Origin: Pseudomonadota bacterium
GTDB taxonomy: Bacteria > Pseudomonadota > Alphaproteobacteria > SHVP01
Length of the DNA stretch: 64,000 nt
Direction of reading: 5' to 3'
Assembly (NCBI GenBank): GCA_027622715.1
Contig: JAQBYN010000011.1
Location: 1 to 64,000 of the forward strand
Part shown: piece by piece, positions 19,162 to 29,533 of the stretch
Position numbering within the stretch: position 1 is the stretch's first letter
Layout: the number at the start of each line of letters is the position of its first letter
Notes under the pieces: model-generated
Database searches by the model: none
Seen by the model: the letters and a program-made list of their open reading frames with translations, nothing else
What the model was told of the DNA's origin: nothing
Made by a program: the position numbers and the translations under genes

Positions 19162-20031
19162 TTACGGCGCTTGGTCAGTCGCCACCACCAGAACCGGCGA
19201 CTCCAGTCGTTCGATCAGATCGGCGACCGTATCGCTGCCGAGCAGCGGAGAATCTTGCGCGAGGACAAGAAGATCGCCGCGATGCCCCGACAATGTGTGG
19301 ACAAGGGTGTCACAGCCGCGCCCTACGCACAGACGAAACGTGGCGCGTACATGAGCGTTGGCAAGTTGCGCGCTGACGTTGGCCTGCGTCGCCCGCCCGT
19401 CATCGTGTGTGTCAGCTGGAATCAGGACCACCAAATCCTTCTCGGCGGCGCGCGCAAGATTGATCGCCAGGCCGAGAACGTCGTCAGCGTGCCGCCCGTC
19501 ACCGTAAATCACCACGACGGGCCCAGGTCCGCCCAGGACGCGCCGCAGCCGCGGTTCCGAGAATAGGATGCTGCCCCGTGGTGCGCCGGCCACAATGCGC
19601 GCTGTTGCCCCCATCCGCGCCCGTCGGGTCACTGCGGGCGTCGTTTTCCCCATGATGACGAGGTCGGCGTCGGCGACCGCAGCAAGGATATGGACCGACG
19701 CCTTGCCGCGGGCGACACGGAAAGACCAGGTCAACTTGTGACGCACCGCGGCGCGCTGCAGCGCCGCTCGGATGGCCTCAGCCTGACCGCGCAACGATCG
19801 CTCAAGCATGCCAGCATCCATCGCTTCGACAGCTTGCCCACTCAAGCTGACTTGTCGGACGAATGACAGTTGGGCGGCGTTTAGAAGTGTCGCGTCCTCG
19901 ACGAAGAGCCCGGCGAGGTCCGCCTTCATACGGACGGCAAGGGCCACGGCCTCATCAAGGACCAACCGGCTCTCTATCGAGTCGTCTAAAGCCACCACGA
20001 TACGGCGAATCTCGCGCGCCACTGGGCTCAC
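19162..20031 (-). CDS. Universal stress protein-like (UspA-fold) protein
   Basis: RRIVVALDDSIESRLVLDEAVALAVRMKADLAGLFVED...DLVIMGKTTPAVTRRARMGATARIVAGAPRGSILF. Confidence 0.65.
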   Translation of the reverse strand: MSPVAREIRRIVVALDDSIESRLVLDEAVALAVRMKADLAGLFVEDATLLNAAQLSFVRQVSLSGQAVEAMDAGMLERSLRGQAEAIRAALQRAAVRHKLTWSFRVARGKASVHILAAVADADLVIMGKTTPAVTRRARMGATARIVAGAPRGSILFSEPRLRRVLGGPGPVVVIYGDGRHADDVLGLAINLARAAEKDLVVLIPADTHDDGRATQANVSAQLANAHVRATFRLCVGRGCDTLVHTLSGHRGDLLVLAQDSPLLGSDTVADLIERLESPVLVVATDQAP

Positions 20032-22469
20032 CCCGGTCCGATGCCTTCGCCTGAAACGCCAAACCGCCGACGGGCATCGGCCAATGCCATCAAGCGGTCC
20101 TCCACCAGCCGGTTGATGCTGGCGTCAGGGAAATCACCGGCGCTGTCTCGGTCCCCGGCGGCCACGCCGGTCAATACTTCAATCCCTTGGTCAATCGTCG
20201 CGATCGGATAGATCGCGAACTTCCCGGCGGCGGCGGCATCGACGATATCTTGCCGCAGCATGAGATGTCCGACGTTTGAGTGCGGAATCAAGACACCTTG
20301 ATCGCCCGTAAAACCGTCCTTTGCGCACACATCGAAAAAGCCCTCGATCTTTTCGTTGACGCCGCCAATGGCCTGAACCTCACCGTATTGGTTGACGGAT
20401 CCGGTAACCGCCAAACCCTGGCGAATGGGCGCCCCCGATAGCGCCGACAGAATGGCGTAAAGCTCGGTCGAAGACGCGCTGTCACCGTCAACGCCGCCGT
20501 AGCTTTGTTCAAAGACCAGACTCGCCCGCAGCGATAGCGGTCGGTCGATCGCGTAATGCGCGCCGAGATACGACGACAAGATCAAAACGCCTTTTGAGTG
20601 GGTTGGGCCGCCGAGATCGACCTCGCGTTCGATATCGACAAACTCGCCGCGGCCCATACGCACTCGCGCGGTAATCCGCGTCGGCCGGCCAAAAGCAAAG
20701 CCGCCAATTTGGAGGACCGATAGGCCGTTGATCGTGCCCACACGGCTGCCTTTGGTGTCGATCAATATAGTGCCGCGCTCGATCTGCTCCAGGCTGCGGG
20801 TCCGGATTCGATCTGCCCGTCTGATCCGCAGATCGATCGCTCCTTGAACGTCCGCGGCCGAGACCACCGAACGATCGGCCAGCCCCGCGAGATGACTCGA
20901 TTCGTGTAAGAGATCGGTGACCGTGCCCACTCTGGCAGAAAGCTTTTGGTTGTCGCCGGCCTCGCGCGAGCTGTGCTCGATCACGTGCGCCACGGCGGAT
21001 CGATCGAGCGGCCGGACCTCGACCTTCTCGGCGATCGCCGCGATCATCCCAGCGTATTTCTCGACCGTGGCGTCGGTGCGCTCGAGATCGTCTTCGAAAT
21101 CTGCCGCAATTTTGAACAACTCGTCGAACTCGGGATCTGCGGCAGCGAGCATGTAGTAAAGCCGCCGGTCGCCGATCAGCACGACTTTGACCCCCAACGG
21201 GATCGGTTCGGGTTCAAGCGTGATGGTCGAGATATAGGACTGGAACGGCGTCTCGATCTTAATCTCGCGGGCGAAAAGCGTGCGTTTGAGTTCCTCCCAG
21301 GCGTAGGGCTGCATCAGCACTTTGCCGGCATCCAACATGAGATACCCGCCATTGGCTTTGTGCAGCGCGCCCGCGCGCAACAAGGTGAAGTCGGTCAACA
21401 GTGCGCCGAGTTCGGCTTGATGTTCTGCCCGGCCGATCAAGTTCGGCAGGGTCGGGTGATCTTCGTGATAGACCGGCGCACCCGCGCCGTTACCGTCGCT
21501 GCTATTGTCGACGAAGAGGTTCACCTCGTAGCGGCGGAACTGCAATTCGGGCCGGCGCGGGCCCTCGCCGTCATGTTGCACCATGGCCATCGGCAGCGCA
21601 GCCGGGGCCTCTTGCTCGCCCTCCAGGAACAGACGGGCGCTGTTATCGATGATGTCCTTCTCGACCGCGTCGAGGTAGGCGACAACCTTGCCGAATTCCA
21701 TGTACTTGGCGCGTAACGCCATGATCTGGTGGGTCACTGCGCTGCGTGTGGTTTCGCGATTAAGTTCCCGGACTTTTTCGCGGCGATCTTTATCCCAGCG
21801 CGGCACTTCTTGCAGCCGCTGCTGCAGTTCGCGCTGCAATTCTTCGATGTCGGACTCGATGCGTTTGCGTTCTTCCTCAGGAAGTTTCTGAAACGCCTGG
21901 GGCTCGATGACTTCCTCGTCCCGAACAGGCGCGAGCGCCAGGCCGGTCGGCGTGCGGATGAGCGCGATGTTCTTTTCGCTGGCCTTTTTCTGAATGGTTT
22001 CGAACATCGATTCCTGATGGTCACGGAATTCCTGATCGATCGCATGCCGCCGGTTGCGGTATTCGTCCGATTCGAACACCGCTGGGATGCCAGCGCGCAA
22101 ATCCTCGATCAATTGCGTTATGTCCTGCCGCAGTCCGCGCCCCATCCCGGTCGGCAGTTCAAGGGCCTTGGGCCGCCGCGGCTCGTCGAAATTGTGGATG
22201 TAGCACCAGTCCGACGGCTTTGGCTCGCTCGCTGCCTTGGCGTCGACGATGCGCCGAACGTAACGGTGGCGGCCCGCGCCGGTCGGCCCCAGCACAAAAA
22301 TATTGTAGCCGCGGTGGTCTATGCCGATGCCGAACTCGATTGCTTCGAATGCGCGGTCCTGTCCTAGAACGTCTTCATCGCTCTTCAGGTCGGCGGTAGT
22401 TTCAAATGTAAGCGAAGAAAGGTCGCAGCGTAGTCTGAGTTTGTCTGCCGGCAGCGGTGTCACGGGCAT
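20028..22469 (-). CDS. ATP-dependent Lon-like protease (LonB-type, AAA/S16 family)
   Basis: VLGQDRAFEAIEFGIGIDHRGYNIFVLGPTGAGRHRYVR; C-terminal S16 domain GGVDGDSASSTELYAILSALSGAPIRQGLAVTGSVNQYGEVQAIGGVNEKIEGFFDVC...GVLIPHSNV. Confidence 0.92.
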   Translation of the reverse strand: MPVTPLPADKLRLRCDLSSLTFETTADLKSDEDVLGQDRAFEAIEFGIGIDHRGYNIFVLGPTGAGRHRYVRRIVDAKAASEPKPSDWCYIHNFDEPRRPKALELPTGMGRGLRQDITQLIEDLRAGIPAVFESDEYRNRRHAIDQEFRDHQESMFETIQKKASEKNIALIRTPTGLALAPVRDEEVIEPQAFQKLPEEERKRIESDIEELQRELQQRLQEVPRWDKDRREKVRELNRETTRSAVTHQIMALRAKYMEFGKVVAYLDAVEKDIIDNSARLFLEGEQEAPAALPMAMVQHDGEGPRRPELQFRRYEVNLFVDNSSDGNGAGAPVYHEDHPTLPNLIGRAEHQAELGALLTDFTLLRAGALHKANGGYLMLDAGKVLMQPYAWEELKRTLFAREIKIETPFQSYISTITLEPEPIPLGVKVVLIGDRRLYYMLAAADPEFDELFKIAADFEDDLERTDATVEKYAGMIAAIAEKVEVRPLDRSAVAHVIEHSSREAGDNQKLSARVGTVTDLLHESSHLAGLADRSVVSAADVQGAIDLRIRRADRIRTRSLEQIERGTILIDTKGSRVGTINGLSVLQIGGFAFGRPTRITARVRMGRGEFVDIEREVDLGGPTHSKGVLILSSYLGAHYAIDRPLSLRASLVFEQSYGGVDGDSASSTELYAILSALSGAPIRQGLAVTGSVNQYGEVQAIGGVNEKIEGFFDVCAKDGFTGDQGVLIPHSNVGHLMLRQDIVDAAAAGKFAIYPIATIDQGIEVLTGVAAGDRDSAGDFPDASINRLVEDRLMALADARRRFGVSGEGIGPG

Positions 22470-22521
22470 GGTGTAGACTCCGTCTCCATTGGGCCGATCA
22501 TTCGGGACGGGTCACGCACCG

Positions 22522-22941
22522 TCAAGGCTGGTCCGGCATCCCCTCGATTTGCTCCATATCCCGGTCGGAGTAACCGAAGTGATGACCGATTTCGTGAATC
22601 AGCACATGGCGAACCAAGTCGCCGAGTTCAACGTCGTTTTCCGCCCAATAATCGAGCAACGGCCGGCGATAAAGAAAGATCATGTCAATTCCATCACCGG
22701 GATCGGTCAGGCTCTTCGATGTTAGATCGACGCCGGTGTAAAGACCCAACAGATCGAACGGGCTCTCGAGTTCCATATCGCTGATGGTCTCTTCGTCTGG
22801 GAATTCATGGATCTGAATGACCACGCCGTCGACACGGGCGCGCAGCGCGTCGGGGATCGATTGAAAAGCGACCACCGCAATCGCTTCGATGTCGTCGATC
22901 GTGGGCGCGCGGCCGTCGGCGCGGTTTGGCGTTGTCGCCAT
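22522..22941 (-). CDS. Metallopeptidase family protein (minimal zincin-like)
   Basis: HVLIHEIGHHFGYSDRDMEQIE (HExxH...), PDALRARVDGVVIQIHEFPDEE, LLGLYTGVDL. Confidence 0.88.
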   Translation of the reverse strand: MATTPNRADGRAPTIDDIEAIAVVAFQSIPDALRARVDGVVIQIHEFPDEETISDMELESPFDLLGLYTGVDLTSKSLTDPGDGIDMIFLYRRPLLDYWAENDVELGDLVRHVLIHEIGHHFGYSDRDMEQIEGMPDQP

Positions 22942-22951
22942 GGCGTAACCC

Positions 22952-23713
22952 TTAGCGCGGCGCCATACGGATTGCGCCGTCGAGCCGGATCACTTCGCCA
23001 TTGAGCATCCGGTTTTCGATGATGTGAATCGCCAGCGCCGCGTAGTCCTCCGCGCTGCCCAGGCGTTTTGGAAAGGGGACGCTTGCGGCCAACGACTCTT
23101 TCACGTCGTCGGGCAGCCCATGCAGCATCGGGGTCGAAAAAATGCCGGGCGCAATCGTCGCAACCCGAACGCCAAAGCTGGCGAATTCGCGCGCCAGTGG
23201 CAGCGTGAGCGACACGATGCCGCCCTTGGATGCCGCATAGGCTGGTTGTCCGATCTGTCCATCGAAGGCTGCTACAGATGCGGTGTTAATAATCACGCCA
23301 CGCTCGCCGTCGTCCCAAGGCTCCAAGTCCTGCATGTCGGCGGCCGCCAGCCTGATCGCGTTGAACGTACCGACCAGATTGATATTGATGACGCGCATGA
23401 AGTTTTCGAGCGGCATCGGTCCCTGGCGGCCGACCGCCTTTTCCGGCGTGCCGATCCCCGCGCAATTGATCAATATTCGGGCCGGGCCATGGGCGGCGCG
23501 CGCCGCCGCAATGGCGGCGACCATGCTGTCGCTGCTGGCAACGTCGCACGCAACAGCGGTGCCGCCGATTTCCTTTGCGACGGCATCGGCCGCGTCCTTG
23601 TTCAAATCGAGGACGCTGACTTTGGCGCCACGTGACGCCAGCACGCGTGCGGTTCCTGCTCCAAGGCCTGAACCGCCGCCGGTGACCAATGCCGCACATC
23701 CGTCGAACTTCAT
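22952..23713 (-). CDS. SDR family oxidoreductase (3-hydroxyacyl-CoA dehydrogenase type II-like)
   Basis: ALVTGGGSGLGAGTARVLASRGAKVSVLDLN, NCAGIGTPEKAVGRQGPMPLENF, QPAYAASKGGI. Confidence 0.9.
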   Translation of the reverse strand: MKFDGCAALVTGGGSGLGAGTARVLASRGAKVSVLDLNKDAADAVAKEIGGTAVACDVASSDSMVAAIAAARAAHGPARILINCAGIGTPEKAVGRQGPMPLENFMRVININLVGTFNAIRLAAADMQDLEPWDDGERGVIINTASVAAFDGQIGQPAYAASKGGIVSLTLPLAREFASFGVRVATIAPGIFSTPMLHGLPDDVKESLAASVPFPKRLGSAEDYAALAIHIIENRMLNGEVIRLDGAIRMAPR

Positions 23714-23779
23714 GCCCCACTCCCCCGGCGACTGGTAATAGCGCCGCTTGTACCAGATCGTCTATTCATCGCGAAATGG

Positions 23780-24693
23780 CTACACCGGTTCGATGGGCGG
23801 TGGTTTGGATTTGCCCAAGCGCGCCTCGCGGACGGAAATATAGATCGTCGAGCCAACAATAATCACCGACCCCGCCGCCGTCCAAAGCGTCGGTACTTCG
23901 GCAAAAATCAGAAAGCCGAACAGGGCGGAAAAAATGATCCGCACATATTCGATAGGACCGACCAGGGTTGCCTCGCCGGCAGACAACGATCGGATCATGG
24001 AATTGGTACCCAATGTCCCAACGATGCCGATCAGTAGCAAGAAGGCGAACTGGGTCAGTGTCGGTGTTTGCCACACCACGATCGCCGGGATCAGCGTAAA
24101 GACGGTGCCGAAAATGCCAGCGTAGAAAATCATCGTCGTCGGTCGTTCGGTGTTGGAGATGATTTTGGTCACGATCAGCGACAAAGACACCATCAGTGCA
24201 CTGAACAACGAAAATAGCGCCGCGGATTCGATCGCGCCAGACGGCCGAATGGCAATAATAACCCCAACAAAGCCAATGAAGGTCGCCGTCCATCGCCGCG
24301 CTCGCACCACTTCGTGCAAAAAGACAATGGCCAGCGGCACCATGAAAAGAGGGCGGGCAAATCCCAATGACGTCGCCAGCGCCAACGGTAAATGCGCAAC
24401 CGCATAGAACCCCGACATCATGGCCATCGCCCTGAGGACGCCACGCAGCGCGTGCATCCGCAGTCTCCCGGTCCGCACTGCCCTGATCCCGCCAGCGCGC
24501 CACACGAAGGGCAGAATGACGACGAGACCGAAACTCGCGCGGAACCAGGCGACCTCGAAGCTCGTAACTGGCCGCTCATGTACTTGATGAGAACAGACAT
24601 GATCGACATAAAAACGGCGGCCAACAAAGCCCAGGCAACGCCCCGCGTGTTCGGCGCTAGGTCGGACCAATAGGCGCGGGCCTGTGCAATCAT
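23780..24693 (-). pseudogene. DMT (EamA) family transporter interrupted by an apparent 1-nt frameshift
   Basis: N-terminus MIAQARAYWSDLAPNTRGVAWALLAAVFMSIMSVLIKYMSGQL is in one frame (ATG at 24693); continuation TSFEVAWFRASFGLVVILPFVW... is in another. Switch near 24561-24570. Confidence 0.75.
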
Positions 24694-24728
24694 GTGGCGC
24701 GGCCTGAGCGGCAACCCAAGTAGAAGCA

Positions 24729-25160
24729 ATGGCGGCAATCACGCATCTGACGTCGGCGACCGAGGAACAGCGGGCGGCGATTACCGCGCCGCTTGGCGCC
24801 CATTCGCGCGATCAGGGGTTCGTCTGGAATCCAACTCACGTCACGCTCGCGCTGCGCGACGGCGAGAAAATTTTCGGGGGCCTGATTGGGTTTATTCAGT
24901 GGGATTGGCTGTATGTCGAAATCCTTGCGGTGGACGCCTCGTTGCGCGGCCAGGGGTGGGGGCGCAAATTGATCGAAGCGGCTGAAAATATTGTACGCGA
25001 CAATGGCTGTCGCGGGCTGTGGCTCAGCACCTTCACGTTTCAGGCGCCTACCTTCTACGAACGACTGGGCTTTAAGCGCTGCGGCGAAATTCCCAATTAT
25101 CCGGCCGGGCAAAGCCGTCTTTTTTATATGAAGCATGTCGAGACAACGGACGGCACCTAG
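24729..25160 (+). CDS. GNAT family N-acetyltransferase
   Basis: YVEILAVDASLRGQGWGRKLIEAAENIVRDNGCRGLWLSTFTFQAPTFYERLGFKRCGEI. Confidence 0.9.
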   Translation: MAAITHLTSATEEQRAAITAPLGAHSRDQGFVWNPTHVTLALRDGEKIFGGLIGFIQWDWLYVEILAVDASLRGQGWGRKLIEAAENIVRDNGCRGLWLSTFTFQAPTFYERLGFKRCGEIPNYPAGQSRLFYMKHVETTDGT

Positions 25161-26068
25161 GCAACGGGCTGGGCAGCAGCACGCACCGCCCTGCGGTCCT
25201 GGTTCTCGCGCCGGGCGATATAGACCGAACTCACAAAGATGACGACGGCGCCGGCGAACGTCCACACGTCGGGGATTTCCGAAAAGGCGAGATAGCCAAT
25301 GACCGCCGTCGCCGGAAGGCGCATGAAATCGAGCGGCATCACCGCCGAGGCGTCGGCTTTGCTGAGCGCCCGGGTAAACGCGATATGCGCGAACGTTCCG
25401 GCGCCGGCAACGACGAACAACCAGAACCAAGCGTTTAGACTCGGCCATTCCCAAACGAACAACGCGGGGATCAACGACACCGGTGTGAATATGATCACCA
25501 TGTAAGCAACGATTCGCTCCGGTGATTCGGTCCGCGCCAGCATCTTGATGCTGACGATCGACACGGCCATCAAGATCGACGACGCAATCAGCAACATATG
25601 GCCGGTCGTAACCTCGGCGATGCCGGGGCGCAGAACGATCATGGCACCGCCAAACCCGATCGCCGTGGCGATCCAACGCGGTGCACCGACTTTCTCATGC
25701 AGAAAAAACACCGCGATGACGGTGACGAAGAGGGGCGAGGTAAAGCTCAACGCGACGGCCTCGGCGATCGGGGTCACGGTGATGGCGTAGAACCACATAA
25801 ACATTGAGCCCAACCCAAACGCCGCCCGCCAAGCATAAAGCCGGAGCCTCGTGGTCCGCAGAAATCCAAGGCCGCGCCGCGCGATGATCGGCCCGATGAT
25901 GAAAATGCCGAGCAAGTTTCGGAAGAAGACAATTTCGAACGAGTCGACCTCGCTCGACACATGCCGCACCGACGCGACCATGATCGAAAACAGGACCGTT
26001 GCCGCGAGCATGTACAACGCAGCGACCACAGGCTGTGGGATCGATCGAAGGCTCGCGAAACTCGGCAT
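25157..26068 (-). CDS. DMT (EamA) family transporter
   Basis: About ten predicted TM segments; duplicated EamA halves; EVDSFEIVFFRNLLGI and LDFMRLPATAVIGYLAFSEIPDVWTFAGAVVIFVSSVYI. Confidence 0.88.
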   Translation of the reverse strand: MPSFASLRSIPQPVVAALYMLAATVLFSIMVASVRHVSSEVDSFEIVFFRNLLGIFIIGPIIARRGLGFLRTTRLRLYAWRAAFGLGSMFMWFYAITVTPIAEAVALSFTSPLFVTVIAVFFLHEKVGAPRWIATAIGFGGAMIVLRPGIAEVTTGHMLLIASSILMAVSIVSIKMLARTESPERIVAYMVIIFTPVSLIPALFVWEWPSLNAWFWLFVVAGAGTFAHIAFTRALSKADASAVMPLDFMRLPATAVIGYLAFSEIPDVWTFAGAVVIFVSSVYIARRENQDRRAVRAAAQPVA

Positions 26069-26240
26069 GGGCTGTTTGGGTTCCTGCGCTAGCGCCGCCC
26101 CGCCTCAGCGGACGCAACCGGTTCGGGCAAGACTTTCCGATTATGGGCCGCCAATGGTCCCGCCGCCAATTCAATTAGGCGCATGGCTGCATTGCAAGCA
26201 ATGAAGCCCACCATTACCGTTCGGTGCGGAAGAGGGTGCG

Positions 26241-28205
26241 ATGACCAAGACCGAGACTGCCCCGCTGTGGACCCCCAGCGAACGAACAATTGCCGACAGC
26301 AACCTCACCGCTTTTGCCCGGCAGGTTGAACAGGATTGGCACGCATCCTTGCCCGACTATTGGGCGTTGCTGGACTGGTCGCGCGCCAATCAGGAAGCAT
26401 TTTTTCAATCGGTGTGGGACTTTGGCGGGATCGTCGCGGCAACACGCGGTGAGCGCGCTTTGATCGATGCCGACAAGATGCCCGGTGCGCAATGGTTCCC
26501 GGATGCGCGCCTGAACTTTGCCGAGAATCTGCTGCGCCGCCGTGACGACGCACCGGCTCTCATCTTCCAGGGCGAACAGGGCGATCGCCGCGAACTCAGT
26601 TTTGCCGACCTCTATGCCGCGGTCTCGCAACTTGCGCAGGCGTTGCGCGCCGAAGGTGTGCAGCCCGGCGACCGCGTGGTTGGGTTCATGCCCAACTTGC
26701 CGGAAACCATCATCGCGATGCTCGCGGCGACCAGCATGGGGGCGACGTGGTCCTCGTGTTCACCGGATTTCGGCATCAAAGGCGTCATGGACCGCTTTGG
26801 CCAAATTGAACCGACCGTCCTCTTCACCGCCGACGGTTATTTCTATGCTGGTAAGACGCACGACTCCCTCGCACGAATTCGAGACATCGCGGCGCAGCTG
26901 CCCAGCTTGCGGCGTGTCGTCGTGGTGCCTTACGTCAATTCAAGGCCCGACATTGCCGCGTTGCCCAATGCGACAGTATGGCGCGATTACCTGGCGCCCT
27001 ATGCGCCCGGGGTGATTACCTTCGACCAACTGCCGTTCTCACATCCGCTCTACATCATGTATTCGTCGGGTACGACCGGGGTGCCCAAATGCATCGTGCA
27101 CAGTGCCGGCGGCACATTGCTGCAACACCTCAAAGAACATCTGCTGCACACCGATTTGCGCCAGGGCGACCGCCTGTTCTATTTCACCACCTGCGGCTGG
27201 ATGATGTGGAATTGGCTTACATCCGGCCTTGTTTGTGGGGCCACGCTGGTGCTCTACGACGGCTCGCCGTTTCAGCCCGATGCCAATGCCCTGTGGTCGC
27301 TCGCCGAACGCGAAAAGGTCGATGTCTTTGGGTCCTCCGCCAAATTCTACGACGCCTGCAACAAGGCGGCGATCGCGCCCGCCAAGACGCACGACCTCAC
27401 GCAGGTGCGCACGATCCTCTCGACCGGGTCGCCGCTCGCGCCGGCAACGTTCGACTACATCTATGACTCTGTAAAAAAGGACGTGCGGCTCTCTTCCATT
27501 TCCGGGGGCACCGATCTTCTCGGGTGCTTCGCGGCGGGCGCATCGGTCCTGCCGGTGTACCGCGGCGAAATTCAGTCGCGCGTACTGGGCATGTCGGTCG
27601 AGGTGTTCGACGAACACGGCAAAACGGTGCACGAACAAAAAGGCGACCTCGTCTGCACCGAGCCGTTCCCGTCGATGCCCATCGGGTTCTGGGACGATCC
27701 GAGAGACGCCAAATATCGGGCCGCCTATTTTGAAGTCTTCCCCAATGTGTGGACCCACGGCGATTATTGCGAACTCACGGCACACGGCGGCATCGTCATC
27801 TTCGGGCGCTCCGACGCGGTACTCAATCCGGGCGGCGTTCGCATTGGCACGGCGGAAATCTACCGTCAGGTCGAACAGATGGAAGAGATCGAAGAGGGCC
27901 TGTGCATTGGCCAAGAGTGGGACAACGACGTGCGCGTCGTGTTGTTCGTGCGGCTGCGCGCTGGTGTCATGTTGGACGATGATCTGCGTGACAGAATCAA
28001 GGCCAACATCCGCGCCAACGCGACGCCGCGTCACGTGCCGGCCAAGATCATCGCGGTGGCCGACATTCCGCGGACCATCAGCGGCAAGATCACCGAACTC
28101 GCGGTGCGCGACATCGTCCACGGTCGGGCCATCAAGAACCAGGATGCGCTCGCCAACCCCGAAGCACTCGCGCTGTTCGTGGATATGCCCGAATTGCGCG
28201 ACTAA
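26241..28205 (+). CDS. Acetoacetate--CoA ligase (acetoacetyl-CoA synthetase)
   Basis: [63 protein letters not shown]-like block, [24 protein letters not shown]. Confidence 0.93.
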   Translation: MTKTETAPLWTPSERTIADSNLTAFARQVEQDWHASLPDYWALLDWSRANQEAFFQSVWDFGGIVAATRGERALIDADKMPGAQWFPDARLNFAENLLRRRDDAPALIFQGEQGDRRELSFADLYAAVSQLAQALRAEGVQPGDRVVGFMPNLPETIIAMLAATSMGATWSSCSPDFGIKGVMDRFGQIEPTVLFTADGYFYAGKTHDSLARIRDIAAQLPSLRRVVVVPYVNSRPDIAALPNATVWRDYLAPYAPGVITFDQLPFSHPLYIMYSSGTTGVPKCIVHSAGGTLLQHLKEHLLHTDLRQGDRLFYFTTCGWMMWNWLTSGLVCGATLVLYDGSPFQPDANALWSLAEREKVDVFGSSAKFYDACNKAAIAPAKTHDLTQVRTILSTGSPLAPATFDYIYDSVKKDVRLSSISGGTDLLGCFAAGASVLPVYRGEIQSRVLGMSVEVFDEHGKTVHEQKGDLVCTEPFPSMPIGFWDDPRDAKYRAAYFEVFPNVWTHGDYCELTAHGGIVIFGRSDAVLNPGGVRIGTAEIYRQVEQMEEIEEGLCIGQEWDNDVRVVLFVRLRAGVMLDDDLRDRIKANIRANATPRHVPAKIIAVADIPRTISGKITELAVRDIVHGRAIKNQDALANPEALALFVDMPELRD

Positions 28206-29533
28206 CCGGGGGTCAGGTCGCGCACGAGGGCGGGATAGCGAAGAATTAAGACCAACGAGCGCACGGCCATAAACGCGGTCAATGACAACCACAAGCCGTG
28301 GTTGCCCCAGATCGGCATCACCAGCGCGTTCAATAGAACCAGCGTCGCCAAGGACAAGATCATCCCGTTGCGCAGCGCTTTGGTCCGGGTCGCGCCGAGA
28401 AACACACCGTCAAACTGAAACGCCCAAATCCCGACAATGGGCATCACCACCATCCACGGCAGGAACGTTTTGGCCGCGGCGCGCACCTCGGGCAGGATCG
28501 TCATCAGATCGATGAACGCGCCGCCCAGAACGGCATACGCCAACGCGAAAACGCCGGCCACCCCGGCCGACCACTGGGTCGTCACCGTCACCGCGCGGCG
28601 CAGGCTCAAGCGATTGCGCGCGCCGACCGCGCTGCCGACCAGCGTTTCGGCAACATGGGCAAACCCGTCAAGCCCATGCGAGACCAGCATAAACAGTTGC
28701 ATCAAGATCGCATTGGCGGCGAGGAGGGTGTTGCCCTGTTCGGCACCACGCGCGGTGAAATACGCGACGGCGGTAATCAGACACAGCGTGCGCACAAAGA
28801 TATCGCCGTTGACGGTGATCAGCCGGCGCAGTTGGACAGGGTCGAGCAGGCGCGCCCAGGGTACCGTGCCGGGCACCGTGCGCAGCGTGCGGGCAATCAG
28901 CCACAGACCCGCCGCGGCCGTCGCGTACTCAGCCAACAGCGTGCCGAGCGCGACGCCCTCGACATCCCATCCCAAGCCCACGACGAAACCGATATCGAGC
29001 GCAATGTTGAGCCCGTTGAGGAAGACTTGCAGCAGCAGCGCGACGCGGACCTGCCGCCGCCCCAAGAGCCAACCCAGCACCACATAGTTGGCGAGCGCGG
29101 CAGGTGCGCCCCACACCCGAATCTTGAAATACGTCGCCGCCAGCGTCTCGACCTCCGTGCCGGCGTCGATTGCCCAGCTGCCCAACGCGAGGATCGGGTA
29201 CTGCATCGCCAGTACTGCAACCGAGATCACTGCGGCGAGGATCAGCCCGCGCTGAAACGTGGCGCGCATCTCCACGCCGTCGTCCGCGCCGAAAGCTTGC
29301 GCGGTAAATCCGGTCGTGCCCATCCGCAAGAAACCGAAGCCCCAATAGATGTAGCTGAAGATCAACGCCCCGACCGCCACCGCGCCGATGTAATAGGGCG
29401 CATCCAACTGGCCCATGACCGCGGTGTCGACCATGCCGAGTAATGGCACGGACAGATTGGCCAAAATGATCGGTCCGGCTAGGCGCCATACCAGCCGGTG
29501 CCACCCGCGCGTCTCGACGGTGGCGTCGCTCAC
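28202..29533 (-). CDS. MATE family efflux transporter
   Basis: [27 protein letters not shown]..., [19 protein letters not shown]. Confidence 0.92.
   Translation of the reverse strand: MSDATVETRGWHRLVWRLAGPIILANLSVPLLGMVDTAVMGQLDAPYYIGAVAVGALIFSYIYWGFGFLRMGTTGFTAQAFGADDGVEMRATFQRGLILAAVISVAVLAMQYPILALGSWAIDAGTEVETLAATYFKIRVWGAPAALANYVVLGWLLGRRQVRVALLLQVFLNGLNIALDIGFVVGLGWDVEGVALGTLLAEYATAAAGLWLIARTLRTVPGTVPWARLLDPVQLRRLITVNGDIFVRTLCLITAVAYFTARGAEQGNTLLAANAILMQLFMLVSHGLDGFAHVAETLVGSAVGARNRLSLRRAVTVTTQWSAGVAGVFALAYAVLGGAFIDLMTILPEVRAAAKTFLPWMVVMPIVGIWAFQFDGVFLGATRTKALRNGMILSLATLVLLNALVMPIWGNHGLWLSLTAFMAVRSLVLILRYPALVRDLTPG

Noticed and set aside
24690-25676. 328-aa minus-strand ORF over the GNAT and DMT genes
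   Set aside because: Arg/His-rich translation without protein-like character; both overlapped genes have clear family motifs.
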